Assembly: GCF_017357105.1 (NCBI RefSeq)
Contig: NZ_CP100395.1
Coordinates: 62,001-126,000 of the forward strand
Source of the DNA: Natronosalvus caseinilyticus
Lineage (GTDB): Archaea > Halobacteriota > Halobacteria > Halobacteriales > Natrialbaceae
Length of the DNA: 64,000 bases
Reading direction: 5' to 3'
Part shown: piece by piece, positions 35,124 through 44,507 of the stretch
Numbering within the stretch: the first letter of the stretch is position 1
How the letters are laid out: the number at the start of each line of letters is the position of its first letter
The notes under the pieces: model-generated
Databases searched by the model: none
What the model saw: the letters and a program-made list of their open reading frames with translations, nothing else
Told to the model about the DNA's origin: nothing
Translations under genes and position numbers: made by a program

Positions 35124-35313
35124 GGTTATCTGCTGGTACTGTACCTACACGGCGTTTTATCCAACACATCATCGTGCGCCAACTTCAGCAGAGTACGTCT
35201 GGCACTACGTGCATTAGGAACCCTCATATATCTTCTTGTTCTCTTAAAGTGCTAGAAAACTAATATACTGTATATGCTGTCGATCGGCTCGGGTTATCTA
35301 TTCAATTTCCTGA

Positions 35314-35532
35314 TCACTCTTCGAGCAGTGATGGATCGTATGTCCGCTCAGCGGGCGGTACTTTTTCGATCGTGACTCGCCAATTCGGGGCATCGGAAAC
35401 AGGTCCGGGAAACTCCCACGTATCTTCAACGGCGGCTCCACGGCCATACGCCGAGATGATCAGGTCCTTGAGTTCGTGTTCGAATGTGGCCGATGCGTCA
35501 GTGGAGGATGTTGAGGGGTGATTGGCTTCCAT
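35314..35532 (-). CDS. Small hypothetical protein, 72 aa
   Basis: Starts at Met 35532 (MEANHPSTSSTDASATFEHE), then LKDLIISAYGRGAAVEDTWE and a beta-like end (DAPNWRVTIEKVPPAERTYD). This pattern is common in uncharacterised haloarchaeal proteins, but I cannot name the family. The upstream in-frame extension is not convincing. Confidence 0.65.
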   Translation of the reverse strand: MEANHPSTSSTDASATFEHELKDLIISAYGRGAAVEDTWEFPGPVSDAPNWRVTIEKVPPAERTYDPSLLEE

Positions 35533-35764
35533 GATGGATAGAGGCGTCAGGGCGGTGATCACGCTCGGAACGCTCACAGTATCCAAGCATGGGGCATAGA
35601 TAACGATGTCGTTCAGCGATTACGTTCACAAGACTCTGATGAAACCTTCTTTCTTAGACAGCAGTCCTAGTGAAGCTATTGCTCACTACGCACCTCTACG
35701 CAATGACTGATTCGCCGTAATGAAGATGAAAGAAAGAATCTCTCCTTGATGAATACAGCCTCTG

Positions 35765-36743
35765 GGCCCTGTTTAGACGCCTGAATTCATCGGGTTGAAT
35801 CCTCGATGGCGCGTTCGATGTTTCGAACCGCGGATTTCATGACCAGTTCGCGGAATTTACCGAACCGGGTTCGCGACCAGGGCGTCTCGCCGTAGCGACG
35901 ACGCAGCTCGAAAAACACCGATTCAGAGTTCGAACGTAGGTGATACACCCGATCATAGATGAGTACATCTCTCGCCCATCCCCGCATCCCGGGAGCTCGC
36001 TGCGGAATCAACGGTGTGACACCTTCCGAACGCAACTTCGTGCGAAGATTCTCCCAGTCGTAGCCTTTATCAGCAGCGACAGCCGTTAACTCGTCGAGAT
36101 TCCGCACCAGCACTTGCCACCCGATCTGTGTATCGTGCGGTTGTTTCATCGAGCAGTGTCTATCGAGAATCGCACTGGTCTCACAATCAATGAGCACCGA
36201 CGTTTTCACCGCTTCAAACGTATACTCCGTCCGCTTGGCGTAATGCTGGCTGGCCTGGACGTGATCAACATCGGTTGCGTCGATCGCCTGGACATCACCA
36301 AGATCATACAATTCAATAGAAGAATCAAGAATTGCTCGCCACCGCTTCATCGGGATCTCTTGTTTTCGCGTACACACCGTCGAGAAGTGTGGGACCGTTT
36401 CAGGCGTCAAACCCAATGATTTCGTCACTCTCGGCATCTCTTTGAGCACATCCAGCAGCTTCCTATAGACCTGTCCGAGATACTCTTTCAGCCCCTGAAC
36501 GGCCAGAACTACCCAGTCAGCGTACCCGTCCTTGCCCGATCGATAGGCTGGGCCGGGATCGCCAGCGACGGCTTTTTGAGCAAGCGATACGACTGTCTCC
36601 GTGAAGCGAGCTATCTTGGTTTGCACACCGAATACATCCCGCTTTACTTCCTAGTAGATTTGGTATTTCCTTGGAGCTACTAGCACGCCGATACTAGATC
36701 CAGAGGCGCCACGCTTCCTGAAGCCGACCGTCTAAACAAGGCC
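35765..36743 (-). mobile_element. IS5-family insertion sequence (about 979 bp)
   Basis: Terminal inverted repeats GGCCCTGTTTAGACG (35765-35779) and, on the other strand, GGCCTTGTTTAGACG (36729-36743) enclose one transposase. The same ends bound the larger element 59539-61490. The flanks AGCCTCTG and GAGTGACA do not match, so the target duplication has been lost or the element was rearranged. Confidence 0.85.
35787..36626 (-). CDS. IS5-family transposase
   Basis: A 279-residue DDE transposase: first Asp in GDVQAIDATDVDHVQAS, second in ELTAVAADKGYDWENLR, Glu in SNSESVFFELRRRYGETPW. The signature DKGYD and the C-terminal FGKFRELVMKSAVRNIERAI are intact. The stop is 22 bp from the left terminal repeat. 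It appears complete, and is a paralogue of 60524-61417. Confidence 0.92.
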   Translation of the reverse strand: MQTKIARFTETVVSLAQKAVAGDPGPAYRSGKDGYADWVVLAVQGLKEYLGQVYRKLLDVLKEMPRVTKSLGLTPETVPHFSTVCTRKQEIPMKRWRAILDSSIELYDLGDVQAIDATDVDHVQASQHYAKRTEYTFEAVKTSVLIDCETSAILDRHCSMKQPHDTQIGWQVLVRNLDELTAVAADKGYDWENLRTKLRSEGVTPLIPQRAPGMRGWARDVLIYDRVYHLRSNSESVFFELRRRYGETPWSRTRFGKFRELVMKSAVRNIERAIEDSTR

Positions 36744-36777
36744 GAGTGACAGTGTCTAGTTTGGCCAATTTGAGCCA

Positions 36778-36960
36778 TGAGCAAGTCATGAAGTTAGCGT
36801 GGATAGGCATAGCGCGGAGGAAACAATGATGTGGTAGCTGGTTGGCTATGAGGGCGACGTTGGCAACGACAAACCCCCTCCCCCGCGCTATGAGAGAATT
36901 GTTCTCAGTGAACGTAACCGTATTGGCCGTGTCGGATCACTCAAAACAAACTCGCCAAGA
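36778..36960 (+). ncRNA. Candidate structured RNA, family 1, copy 2
   Basis: Partner of 4012-4190. The core CAATGATGTGGTAGCTGGTT and GGCTATGAGGGCGACGTTGG is unchanged. The outer stem is AGCGCGG/CCGCGCT (36811-36817 with 36883-36889), GGTT/AACC is kept, and the apical CGTT-GGC-AACG is unchanged. It lies 35 bp beyond the IS5 element's right end. Confidence 0.5.
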
Positions 36961-37051
36961 TATGTTATCGAGGCCTCACTAGTATCAAATTAGCCAACAG
37001 GGTATCAGTGGTTCAATCCCGCCTCCCGCTATTGTTTAGACACTATTTCCG

Positions 37052-37429
37052 CTACTCGTAGACCTCGTCCGGATCAAATACCTTTTCACTGACGGTCTCG
37101 CCTTCGATCGTCCGATAGAAACAGGACCGATAGCCTGTGTGACACGCCCCGCCTTCCTGATTGATTCGGTAGAGCAGTGCATCACCATCACAGTCGACGC
37201 GGATCTCTTTGACCTCTTGGACGTGCCCGCTGGAGCCGCCCTTCTGCCAGAGTTCGTCACGACTTCGAGAGTAATAGTGAGCGAGCCCCGTGCTCTGGGT
37301 TGCGGCGAGCGCTTTCGGGGAAACGTACGCGAGCATCAAGACGTCGCCTGTTTCGATGTCCTGTGCAATCGCGGGAATCAGTTCGTCCTCACCGAAATCA
37401 AGCTCGACATCTAGACGGTCTTCTTCCAT
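37052..37429 (-). CDS. hisI: Phosphoribosyl-AMP cyclohydrolase
   Basis: A 125-residue enzyme of histidine biosynthesis that opens the PR-AMP ring (third step). Core motifs are all present: [40 protein letters not shown], metal site DCDGDAL, and zinc Cys in [14 protein letters not shown]. The length is normal for archaeal HisI. No other his gene adjoins it. It may be the only copy or a second copy, which the window cannot decide. Confidence 0.95.
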   Translation of the reverse strand: MEEDRLDVELDFGEDELIPAIAQDIETGDVLMLAYVSPKALAATQSTGLAHYYSRSRDELWQKGGSSGHVQEVKEIRVDCDGDALLYRINQEGGACHTGYRSCFYRTIEGETVSEKVFDPDEVYE

Positions 37430-37857
37430 ATTTATCTGATACCGCAGACCCGAGATACCAGTTGTTATTTCGGAATCCCCTGGCGTGCGTATCGTGTGCG
37501 GATCGACTTGGTGACCTGTTACGATTGGCGGATTTTCGATGGCCGTATCTCCCTACAATATTAGAGAACATCGCAGCACCGATGCGCTCAATATTGACTT
37601 CTGAGTGACCAGCTCCCGTTGTCCGTAGCTTTACTCCGTCCGCGATGACCAGTTGCTCACCACTCAGCACCTTGTTTAACGCATTCCTGAAGGTTATTTC
37701 GTGACGAACGGCCGTGGAGGTACTTACCCAACAACAATTTAGACCACTGAGACGACGAAATGTCCGGACTATTGACTCTTATTAGAGCTACACACCGTAC
37801 ACGAGGTTAGATACCATCTAAAATTGACACGAACTGGTGAATGTGAAATTTTTACTT
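37430..37857. other. Region without a convincing gene
   Basis: A minus frame at about 37530-37670 starts like a protein (GEQLVIADGVKLRTTGAGHS) but degenerates into Arg/Ser-rich noise, so it is likely a gene remnant. 37740-37860 is AT-rich. Confidence 0.4.
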
Positions 37858-38100
37858 ATGTCCAATATTACTCTGATACACGTATGGGTATTTCCTTTAA
37901 TGGCCATATTATTGAACACGATTATCTATGTAGGGGCAAACACAACCACAGCCTTTATTTTTGCCTGCACAACAGGCTCCAATACCGTGACTACACAAGG
38001 AGAGACATTTCGTCTTCGAGGTGAAACGGCCGCGGATTCGGTCCAGTTGACTACGCGGGTCGAGACTTACTGGATTTCCAAGGCGCAGACTGATTCATGA
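37858..38100 (+). CDS. Possible small membrane protein upstream of the antiporter
   Basis: MSNITLIHVWVFPLMAILLN then TIIYVGANTTTAFIFACTTG forms one or two membrane segments; the rest is polar. The stop TGA overlaps the antiporter ATG (38097), which suggests coupling. Codon use is AT-richer than neighbours. It could be a real leader gene or chance. Confidence 0.35.
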   Translation: MSNITLIHVWVFPLMAILLNTIIYVGANTTTAFIFACTTGSNTVTTQGETFRLRGETAADSVQLTTRVETYWISKAQTDS

Positions 38101-40430
38101 TCCTCATTCAAAATACGGAAGCCGAGGTCATTGAGCCAATCGCTCACGAGCAGCTGCTTTGGCTATTTCTCATGCTCACTGTGCTTCTCGTTGTTGCTCG
38201 GGGATTGGGCGAAGTTGCGAAATATTTTGATTTGCCTGCTGTCGTTGGTGAACTCTCTGCCGGCATCTTGCTCGGTCCATCGGTAATTGACGCCACCTCA
38301 ATCGTCTTCCGTTCCGTCTTCTCTCCCGAGACGCCGATCGATCCGCAGTTTCATCTCATAGAAGTCGTTTCGTGGCTGGGGCTCCTTATGCTCATCATCC
38401 TTACTGGATTGGAAACCGATCTCGATCTCATTATCAGTCGAGGCGTGGATGCGACGATCATCTCGGTTGCGAGCATTGTCGTTCCGTTCGTGATGGGATT
38501 CGCCTTCGCCTGGTATCTTCCTGATCGGTTCATCGCCGGACCCGGTCAGCGACTTGTCTTCAGTCTCTTTGTCGGCACAGCACTCAGCATCTCTGCGATT
38601 CCAGTCATTGCGAAGATTCTGATGGATATGGGTGCAATCCGTCGTGACTTCGGCCAGATCTCACTCGCTGTGGGGATGATCAACGACACCGTTGGATGGA
38701 TTCTACTCGCACTCGTTGCGGGACTCGCTAGAACAGGACAAATTGAACTCGGTGAAACCGCACTGACGATCCTCTACCTCGCAGTCTTTCTCGGGGTCGG
38801 GCTAACGCTCGGCCAGCGGGCTGTTGCGTGGATTATTCGCGTCGTGGACGATACGATCGGAGGTCAAGTGGCGAAGCTCACAACGTTGATGGCGCTTTCA
38901 CTCGGGGTTGGATCGTTCACGCACTACCTCCATCTCGAAGCGGTACTCGGAGCATTCGTCGTGGGCATTCTCGTTGGACAAGTCAAACGGTTTGACTACG
39001 AGACGGAACACACGTTCGAAATGATCACGATTGGCGTGTTCGCACCGATTTTCTTCGCCACTGCGGGGCTTCGCGTCGATTTAAGAACGCTCGCAGATCC
39101 GACCGTACTAGCCGTCGCTACAGCTGCATTAGGAATCGCAGTTGCGGGTAAATTCGTCGGGTCGTACGTTGGGGCGAAAGTCGCGGGGTTGTCCCACTGG
39201 GAAGGGGTAACGCTGGGTGCCGGACTGAACGCTCGAGGAGCCATGGAAATCATCGTTGCGATGATCGGCCTCGGGCTTGGTGTTCTGACGATCGAGATGT
39301 ATAGTATTATTGTAGTGATAGCCGTCGTCACCTCACTCATGGCTCCGCCGTTGTTGCGGTGGAGTCTCCCGCACGTCCCGATGTCGGAAGAAGAACGAAC
39401 ACGCCTCGAGCGTGAAGAACAGGAAGCTGAGAGCTTCCTCGGTCGGATGACCACAGTCCTTCTTCCAACTCGCTGCGGGATTGACTCGCAATACGCCGCA
39501 CAGATGCTCGGTTCACTTACGCACGAACACGAGATTGACGTCACTCATATGTACATTGATCAGCCGAGTGGACCACCATCAACTCAGTCACAATCGCTTG
39601 GTTCCCGTACTCGCCAATTGTTGCTCTCGAAGATATCTTCGACAGGAGAGAGAGGACAAGATACAGAAAATCCGTCAAGTAGGTCAGTACAGACCGATGA
39701 TCCAGGGCTTCTCAACGAGGGCACCCAGTGTCTTAACGTAATGCAAGAACAGTTCGATCCATCTGGCGATCGAACTGCTCGAACGATGCTGCGACAGGAA
39801 ACGGACAGTCTCAAAGAGACGGTTCTTTCAGAAGCTCGTGAAGACTACGATATGCTCGTTCTGGGAAGCGCAGAACGAGGTGCACGGCCTAACGATCCTC
39901 CATTCGGAGACCTCATCGACAGCATCATTCGAGACAGTCCATGCCCGGTCACGGTTGTCCATGCAAATGCCAAACCTGACGGTGTCGTCCTCCAACGAGA
40001 GGGGATCTCACGAATCTTGCTCCCAACGGTCGGGGCCGAATACAATCGTCACGCAGCCGAGGTCGCATTTTCGATTGCCCAGACTGAAAATGCGCTCGTG
40101 GAGATCATCCACGTTGTCAATAAATCACAAGTCAGTGATCGGTTTATCGAAGAGCCCGACATTGAACAGGCTCGACAACTCGGCGAGGAGATCGTCGATG
40201 GCGAGGCTGACCTCGGACGACAACTCGGTGCCGAAGTTACGACAAGCGTCATTGTCTCAGAACAGGAGCCGGAAGACGAGATCGTCGAGCTCGCCCGTGA
40301 GAACGAGGATGATCTAATCATCATGGGAGCGAGCCTTCGTCCGGTCTCTCAACGAGCATTCTTCGGGCACCGGGCCGAGTACGTAATTCGCAACGCTGAT
40401 TGTGCTGTTGCTATCGTGTGTTCGGTCTAA
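38097..40430 (+). CDS. CPA2-type cation:proton antiporter fused to two USP domains
   Basis: A 777-residue protein. Residues 15-410 form a 12-13 span Na+/H+ (or K+/H+) exchanger: LPAVVGELSAGILLGPSVID, LLMLIILTGLETDLDLIISR, GTALSISAIPVIAKILMDMG, GLNARGAMEIIVAMIGLGLG. From about residue 450 there are two universal-stress-like domains (YDMLVLGSAERGARPNDPPF with SPCPVTVVHA; then SRILLPTVGAEYNRHAAEVA, DDLIIMGASLRPVSQRAFFG and DCAVAIVCSV). The fused USPs probably sense nucleotide or stress. Known haloarchaeal antiporters share this layout. Confidence 0.93.
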   Translation: MILIQNTEAEVIEPIAHEQLLWLFLMLTVLLVVARGLGEVAKYFDLPAVVGELSAGILLGPSVIDATSIVFRSVFSPETPIDPQFHLIEVVSWLGLLMLIILTGLETDLDLIISRGVDATIISVASIVVPFVMGFAFAWYLPDRFIAGPGQRLVFSLFVGTALSISAIPVIAKILMDMGAIRRDFGQISLAVGMINDTVGWILLALVAGLARTGQIELGETALTILYLAVFLGVGLTLGQRAVAWIIRVVDDTIGGQVAKLTTLMALSLGVGSFTHYLHLEAVLGAFVVGILVGQVKRFDYETEHTFEMITIGVFAPIFFATAGLRVDLRTLADPTVLAVATAALGIAVAGKFVGSYVGAKVAGLSHWEGVTLGAGLNARGAMEIIVAMIGLGLGVLTIEMYSIIVVIAVVTSLMAPPLLRWSLPHVPMSEEERTRLEREEQEAESFLGRMTTVLLPTRCGIDSQYAAQMLGSLTHEHEIDVTHMYIDQPSGPPSTQSQSLGSRTRQLLLSKISSTGERGQDTENPSSRSVQTDDPGLLNEGTQCLNVMQEQFDPSGDRTARTMLRQETDSLKETVLSEAREDYDMLVLGSAERGARPNDPPFGDLIDSIIRDSPCPVTVVHANAKPDGVVLQREGISRILLPTVGAEYNRHAAEVAFSIAQTENALVEIIHVVNKSQVSDRFIEEPDIEQARQLGEEIVDGEADLGRQLGAEVTTSVIVSEQEPEDEIVELARENEDDLIIMGASLRPVSQRAFFGHRAEYVIRNADCAVAIVCSV

Positions 40431-40919
40431 GCTTTCATCTAGAATCGACTCCTCGAACCGTCAATTTCTCGTTGAAAAAAGGCGAAACAACAAAGTTAGT
40501 CCGCCTCGGGCATGGCGAACCCGAGTCCACTAGGAAGACGTATGCGTCTGACGCCGCGGACTATTCCCTCAGCCGAATGGCCTCATCGGGCCGATTCCTG
40601 TGAGGATAGAGAGTGAACCTCCCACGCCCATATCCTGATCTCATGTACAAGTAACCAGCCGATGGGCTTAACAATTTGGATTTGTCCAGTACATTATGAA
40701 ATAGAGTATAAGTCGTTACGCTCAGATTCATTTATATAGGATGATCTATTTTTAGCGAACGGTTTCATCTGTTTACCATCCGCTGAGTAAACCATACCCA
40801 GTATGACCTCTCAAAATCGGCTTTCAGGGCTTCAGCAGGGTCTGGTGTGATCGAGACTCTACCAACAATTCAATTTTCGAACGTATGCACTGTGCAATCT
40901 AGAAACGTCTGACTAGCGT
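40431..40919. other. Gene-free stretch before the tnpB element
   Basis: No supported coding frame. AT-rich patches at 40680-40760 (TTCATTTATATAGGATGATC) could be promoter-like, but no gene follows. Confidence 0.4.
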
Positions 40920-40971
40920 GACATCCTCCTCGCCGTAAACGGCGAGGCTTCCCATACATGGGGAATACCAG

Positions 40972-42282
40972 TCAGTCGTCGTCTCCAGAACCTTCGGTTC
41001 TGGCGGGCTGCACGAGACTCTTAGTCTCGTGAACGCTGGCAGAGGGTTTCGACTCTTCGTAGGCCGTGAGCGTCATCTGCGCTGATACGCTCTGCTCACA
41101 GTGAGTCGTGGCGGTGTCACAACCGCTCCCGTCCCGTGGTGAGTCATCGCGCTCCGCCTTGTCAAGCGGGACGCTCTCTCCCCACGGGTCAACCCGGCGC
41201 GCGATATTCGCGGAAGCGTTGATGTCGGCCTGAAACGCCGAAACGTGGCAGTCGTCGTGCGGACACTGGAACTCGGCTTGGGAGTCCCGCCGCCCGATAC
41301 GGTGGCACGAGTGGCATGTTTGCGAGGTGTACGCCGGGTTCACGTACTCGACTGAGATGCCTGCTTCTGTCGCCTTGTCCTCGATGCGCCCTTGCAGTCG
41401 GGCGAACGCCCACGAGTGAAGGCGACGGTTCATGTACTTCCCGTAGTCGAGACGCTCACGGATGTACGTCAAGTCCTCCATCACCAACATCGGGTTCTCG
41501 AACTGTTTGGCGTACTCGACGGTCTGTCGAGACGCTTTTTCCACGATGTCGGTGAGCGCGTTCTGGTAGTGCGAGAAGCGGTCTTCAATCCGCCACTCGG
41601 ATACGTTACGCTCTTGGAGGCGTTTCAGGGTCGTGTGCATCTCTTTGCGGAGATGCTTCGCTCTGCTTCCGCTACACACGAACGGGTCAGTCGGAGACCC
41701 GTCCTTGAGGGCACAGCCCGTAATGAGGGCGGTTTCTCCGATGTCTAAGCCGATGTGCGTGGCGTCACCGTCCGTCGCTGGTTCTTCGACCAGGTACTCA
41801 ACGGTGACGTGCAGCACCCAGTTCTTCCGGTGGTTCTGAAGTCGTATCTCACCTGCTTTCGCGTCCTCCGTTACGAGGGCGTGCCAGAGGTCCTCCTGTT
41901 CGGGATTGATGCGGAGCGGAATCCAAAAGTTCGTTCCCCGACCGGGACGCGGGACCCACCACGTGAACTCGTAGTCACGTTCGTCGGAGTGGTCGAACTC
42001 CGCAGCTTGATTCGTGAGCCGTATCGGGTGGCCGTCGTCCAACTCCTTGGCGTTGTACGTCTTCCGCAGTTTCGGAACGTAGTTGCAGAGTGCTGCTTTG
42101 GCCTGATACGGCAGGTCGTAGGGCGTCACGATATCGCTCACCGCCGACATGGTACTCGCTCCGGCGTCGAACGCCTCTTGCAGACCGTCACGGTAGGTCT
42201 CGAGTAGGTCGTTCAGTTTCGACTGCTTGTGGGCTGTCGGTGGAGCGAACGTCGCTTGAAGCGTCTTAGTTATCGTTGTCAC
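40972..42282 (-). CDS. tnpB: TnpB, RNA-guided endonuclease (IS200/IS605 family)
   Basis: 436 residues, intact. RuvC-like catalytic residues: Asp in IGLDIGETALIT, Glu in MLVMEDLTYIRERLD, Asp in FQADINASANIARR. The zinc ribbon is CHSCHR with C-x4-C in FQCPHDDCHV. The N-terminal beta region (FWIPLRINPEQEDLWHALVT) and helical region are normal. It has a long acidic/serine tail, as in haloarchaeal members. It overlaps a 41-residue upstream ORF by 17 bp. TnpB cuts the empty donor site to favour transposon retention (established for other TnpBs). Confidence 0.92.
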   Translation of the reverse strand: MTTITKTLQATFAPPTAHKQSKLNDLLETYRDGLQEAFDAGASTMSAVSDIVTPYDLPYQAKAALCNYVPKLRKTYNAKELDDGHPIRLTNQAAEFDHSDERDYEFTWWVPRPGRGTNFWIPLRINPEQEDLWHALVTEDAKAGEIRLQNHRKNWVLHVTVEYLVEEPATDGDATHIGLDIGETALITGCALKDGSPTDPFVCSGSRAKHLRKEMHTTLKRLQERNVSEWRIEDRFSHYQNALTDIVEKASRQTVEYAKQFENPMLVMEDLTYIRERLDYGKYMNRRLHSWAFARLQGRIEDKATEAGISVEYVNPAYTSQTCHSCHRIGRRDSQAEFQCPHDDCHVSAFQADINASANIARRVDPWGESVPLDKAERDDSPRDGSGCDTATTHCEQSVSAQMTLTAYEESKPSASVHETKSLVQPARTEGSGDDD

Positions 42283-42391
42283 TGGCGTCTAATCCTTTCT
42301 CGATTAGTTCAGCGTAGGCACGAGGATGTCGGATGCCATTGTCGCGAGCGTACTCTTTCACCCGCTCGTGTAGGCCGCTCCCTCGTTCCAT
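42266..42391 (-). CDS. 41-aa ORF translationally coupled to tnpB
   Basis: MERGSGLHERVKEYARDNGI then RHPRAYAELIEKGLDASDND. Helical, with a short basic N-terminus. Its end overlaps the tnpB start (ATG at 42282), so the two share a transcript and are probably coupled. It could be a small regulator or accessory factor of TnpB; this is inference from position only. Confidence 0.6.
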   Translation of the reverse strand: MERGSGLHERVKEYARDNGIRHPRAYAELIEKGLDASDNDN

Positions 42392-42782
42392 ATCGATTTC
42401 AGTTCGCACAATACTTTGTACGTTATTTTGGTACTAATAACTTCTGTTTGGCATTCGGGCTGCTGTAGACGGTGGGTTGCGTAATCGAGTGACGCGATTC
42501 ACGCCCGCCGTGAACGGCGGGATTCTCTCGCTGTTCAAGGATAGGGAGAAGCTGTTTACACTCAGTGTCCATATCAAGATATACTCTTCTGGTAGTTCAC
42601 TGAGCGAAACTTATTTGTGAATGCACCTCCAAATTTTGCCGGATATAGGGCTTTGTCCCGTGTTTTCTCTATTCGCCACGGTTCACCACTGCAACAAGTG
42701 GTGATAGGGCATTGCTCATAGCATGCCCAGCCACGCACCCTTCACATGGTGCTTCCTGCGGGACCAAGCCGTTCTCCTGATC

Positions 42783-42995
42783 ATGATTCACGAAACAGAT
42801 CTCCCATGTTCGGACTGCGACACGAGGCTTGTTGAGCAAACCGCACACGTAACAGAGTTAGAGATACCAACAAATTGGCAAGGAACTGTTGTGGTTGCTG
42901 AGTGCCCGAAGTGTGGTGCTCGGTACTACCCAGAAGAAACGCTCTCAAAACTGAGGGACGTGATGAGCGATTCACACTCTTGGAGCGATAATTGA
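42783..42995 (+). CDS. Zinc-ribbon protein of a zinc-ribbon/DUF7504 pair (copy 1)
   Basis: Seventy residues: LPCSDCDTRLVEQTAHVTEL, then VVVAECPKCGARYYPEETLS. Two CxxC knuckles form one zinc ribbon; the YYPE(E/Q)TL end is shared with 56818-57021. The DUF7504 gene begins 6 bp after the stop. Met at 42783 is chosen because the upstream frame does not match copy 2. Confidence 0.8.
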   Translation: MIHETDLPCSDCDTRLVEQTAHVTELEIPTNWQGTVVVAECPKCGARYYPEETLSKLRDVMSDSHSWSDN

Positions 42996-43001
42996 GTAAC
43001 C

Positions 43002-43658
43002 ATGAATGATTTCTCACATGCAGCGGCAGACCTCAGTTCAATGTCTCTTCCTTCGTTTCCAGAGACTCTAGGAAGTGGATCAACAGTTCTCGTTGCAGGG
43101 ACTGTTGATCCATCTCACTATGCGCTTGGACTTCGGGCTCTTTGTCAGTATGGCCACGATAGTGAGTCTGCTCTCGTTGTGACTACTATCGAAAGTGCCG
43201 ATCAAACATGCAGTGCTTATGAGAGAGTCTGTTCGACGGACCGCCCCCTGATCGGCCTTGTTGATACGACCTCCGAAAGACAGTACGTGTCTTCGTTTTA
43301 TAGAGACTCACCTACGGTCTATACGCCATCATCAGCTGATCTCGAACGAATCGTGATTGCACTTTCAGATTTAACCGAAAGTAAGCTTCCTACTACAGAG
43401 ACTCGCCATCTTGTTATTCGCTCACTCACGCCGTTGCTTCGCAGTTCACCGTCAAAACGAGTCTGTCGAGTTCTACAACGAATTACAGGATTGCGAACCG
43501 GAACCGGAATCGGATTCTTCGGTCTCAATTATACGGAACACGATAAGCAAACGATCGCAGAGTTATCGCATCACGTCGATGGGATTCTTTGGGTTACACA
43601 GGGATCTGACCACGACCTTGAGTTTGAATATCAAGCAGCAAGGAATTATTCTCGCTAA
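43002..43658 (+). CDS. DUF7504 family protein (copy 1)
   Basis: A 218-residue haloarchaeal protein with a degenerate RecA/KaiC-like alpha/beta fold: TVLVAGTVDPSHYALGLRAL (strand-loop where a Walker A would be, without GKT), GLVDTTSERQ, HLVIRSLTPLLRSSPSKRVC and GTGIGFFGLNYTEHDKQTIA, HHVDGILWV. ATP binding is unlikely. Cotranscribed with the zinc-ribbon gene. Role unknown, possibly a signalling scaffold. Confidence 0.75.
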   Translation: MNDFSHAAADLSSMSLPSFPETLGSGSTVLVAGTVDPSHYALGLRALCQYGHDSESALVVTTIESADQTCSAYERVCSTDRPLIGLVDTTSERQYVSSFYRDSPTVYTPSSADLERIVIALSDLTESKLPTTETRHLVIRSLTPLLRSSPSKRVCRVLQRITGLRTGTGIGFFGLNYTEHDKQTIAELSHHVDGILWVTQGSDHDLEFEYQAARNYSR

Positions 43659-43859
43659 ACAACATCGATTCCTCCATGCACTGGGAAACTTATCAAAAAG
43701 AGGATCTTAGTTTCAACGGTTCGTACGCTCTGTAGAAGTGAATAGTGATTGAATCAGACCTGCACTCGTCGCTCGCCTGGGCGTCTTCACTCATAGCCAG
43801 CCTATGCTAATGGCTCTCATAAACTTACTATGATTTTTCGAGTGAATATCGTTGTGGGT

Positions 43860-44498
43860 TCAGGCTGCTTGCTCTTCGTCGAGTCGCCACGAAAAGATTG
43901 CTCGGAGGACGACGACGAGGCTATTTCGATCGCCTGCGCCCCAGATTGCCGTTTCTTTGATCTCATCACCGCCGTCGGAACCGTTCATAAGCGCACTCAC
44001 GAGTGCCGTCTCTTCATCAGTGATCAACAGGTTCCCGGCCGATGTATCTTGCCACTCCCACAAGGTTTCGAACAGCTCGGCTGACGGAACCATTTCCTGA
44101 ATCTGATCTTGGACCTCGTCTGAAATTCCCGCGAGATAGATGTCTACCCCCCCCGGTCATTGGCGGCCTGAAGCTGATCGAGATGGTCGTCGGTGAGTAG
44201 TTCATCGATGGTCATGTAGACGATTTGCTCGTCTGCCTCGGCGATGAACTCGTCGACACGAGATGCGACCGCTTCCCGTCCGGTCACCGTCCAGACGCCG
44301 AACTGTTCGCGTTGTGGTTGGGCCGGCCCGATCCCCTCCAGACACTCCGCAAGTTCGGTAATCGTATTTTCGCGTCTCATCTTGAGCATACGGATGATCG
44401 TCTCCTCGGATATCACGGTGAATTTTCGCGGCGTCGTGTGCTGGATGTCGATGGAGCCCAGCTCGTGGAGCCGATCAGCCGCTTCGTGTCGAGTGTTT
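43860..44498 (-). pseudogene. TrmB-family regulator, 5'-truncated and frameshifted
   Basis: Closely related to 12918-13700. The 5' end is missing: sequence similarity begins at EAADRLHELGSIDIQHTTPR. It runs through VWTVTGREAVASRVDEFI to ANDRGG, where an eight-G run (minus strand, near 44150) throws the frame. The rest (VPSAELFETLWEWQDTSAGN, AIWGAGDRNSLVVVLRAIFS) follows in another frame. The homopolymer means a sequencing error could explain the frameshift but not the missing N-terminus, which is replaced by the DUF421 gene end. Confidence 0.8.
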
Positions 44499-44507
44499 CG
44501 CCAAACA

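Larger units (their letters stand above)
40920..42525 (-). mobile_element. IS200/IS605-type element (IS1341-like, tnpB only)
   Basis: Right end at about 40920-40955: GACATCCTCCTCGCCGTAAA with perfect hairpin CCTCGCCG-TAAA-CGGCGAGG (40928-40947). Left end near 42504-42521: hairpin CCCGCCG-TGAA-CGGCGGG. Between them lie tnpB and a coupled 41-residue ORF; there is no tnpA, so mobility depends on a TnpA elsewhere. The sequence after the tnpB stop is where the guide (omega) RNA of TnpB systems is encoded (known for the family). Confidence 0.75.

Noticed and set aside
35757-36751. Target duplication of the IS at 35765-36743
   Set aside because: Left flank AGCCTCTG and right flank GAGTGACA do not match.
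36759-36766. GTTTGGCC matches the 8 bp left of the solo cassette end at 28777, suggesting a target duplication
   Set aside because: No terminal inverted repeat precedes the right-hand match; an 8-mer recurring once in 64 kb is expected by chance.
36990-37021. GGTTCAATCCCGCCTCCCGC looks like the 3' end of a tRNA (T-arm and acceptor), possibly an att site
   Set aside because: The T-stem does not pair well, there is no matching 5' acceptor or anticodon arm upstream, and no integrase gene is nearby.
40680-40920. CRISPR-like or repeat array near the tnpB element
   Set aside because: No regularly spaced repeats are present; no CRISPR array was seen anywhere in the window.
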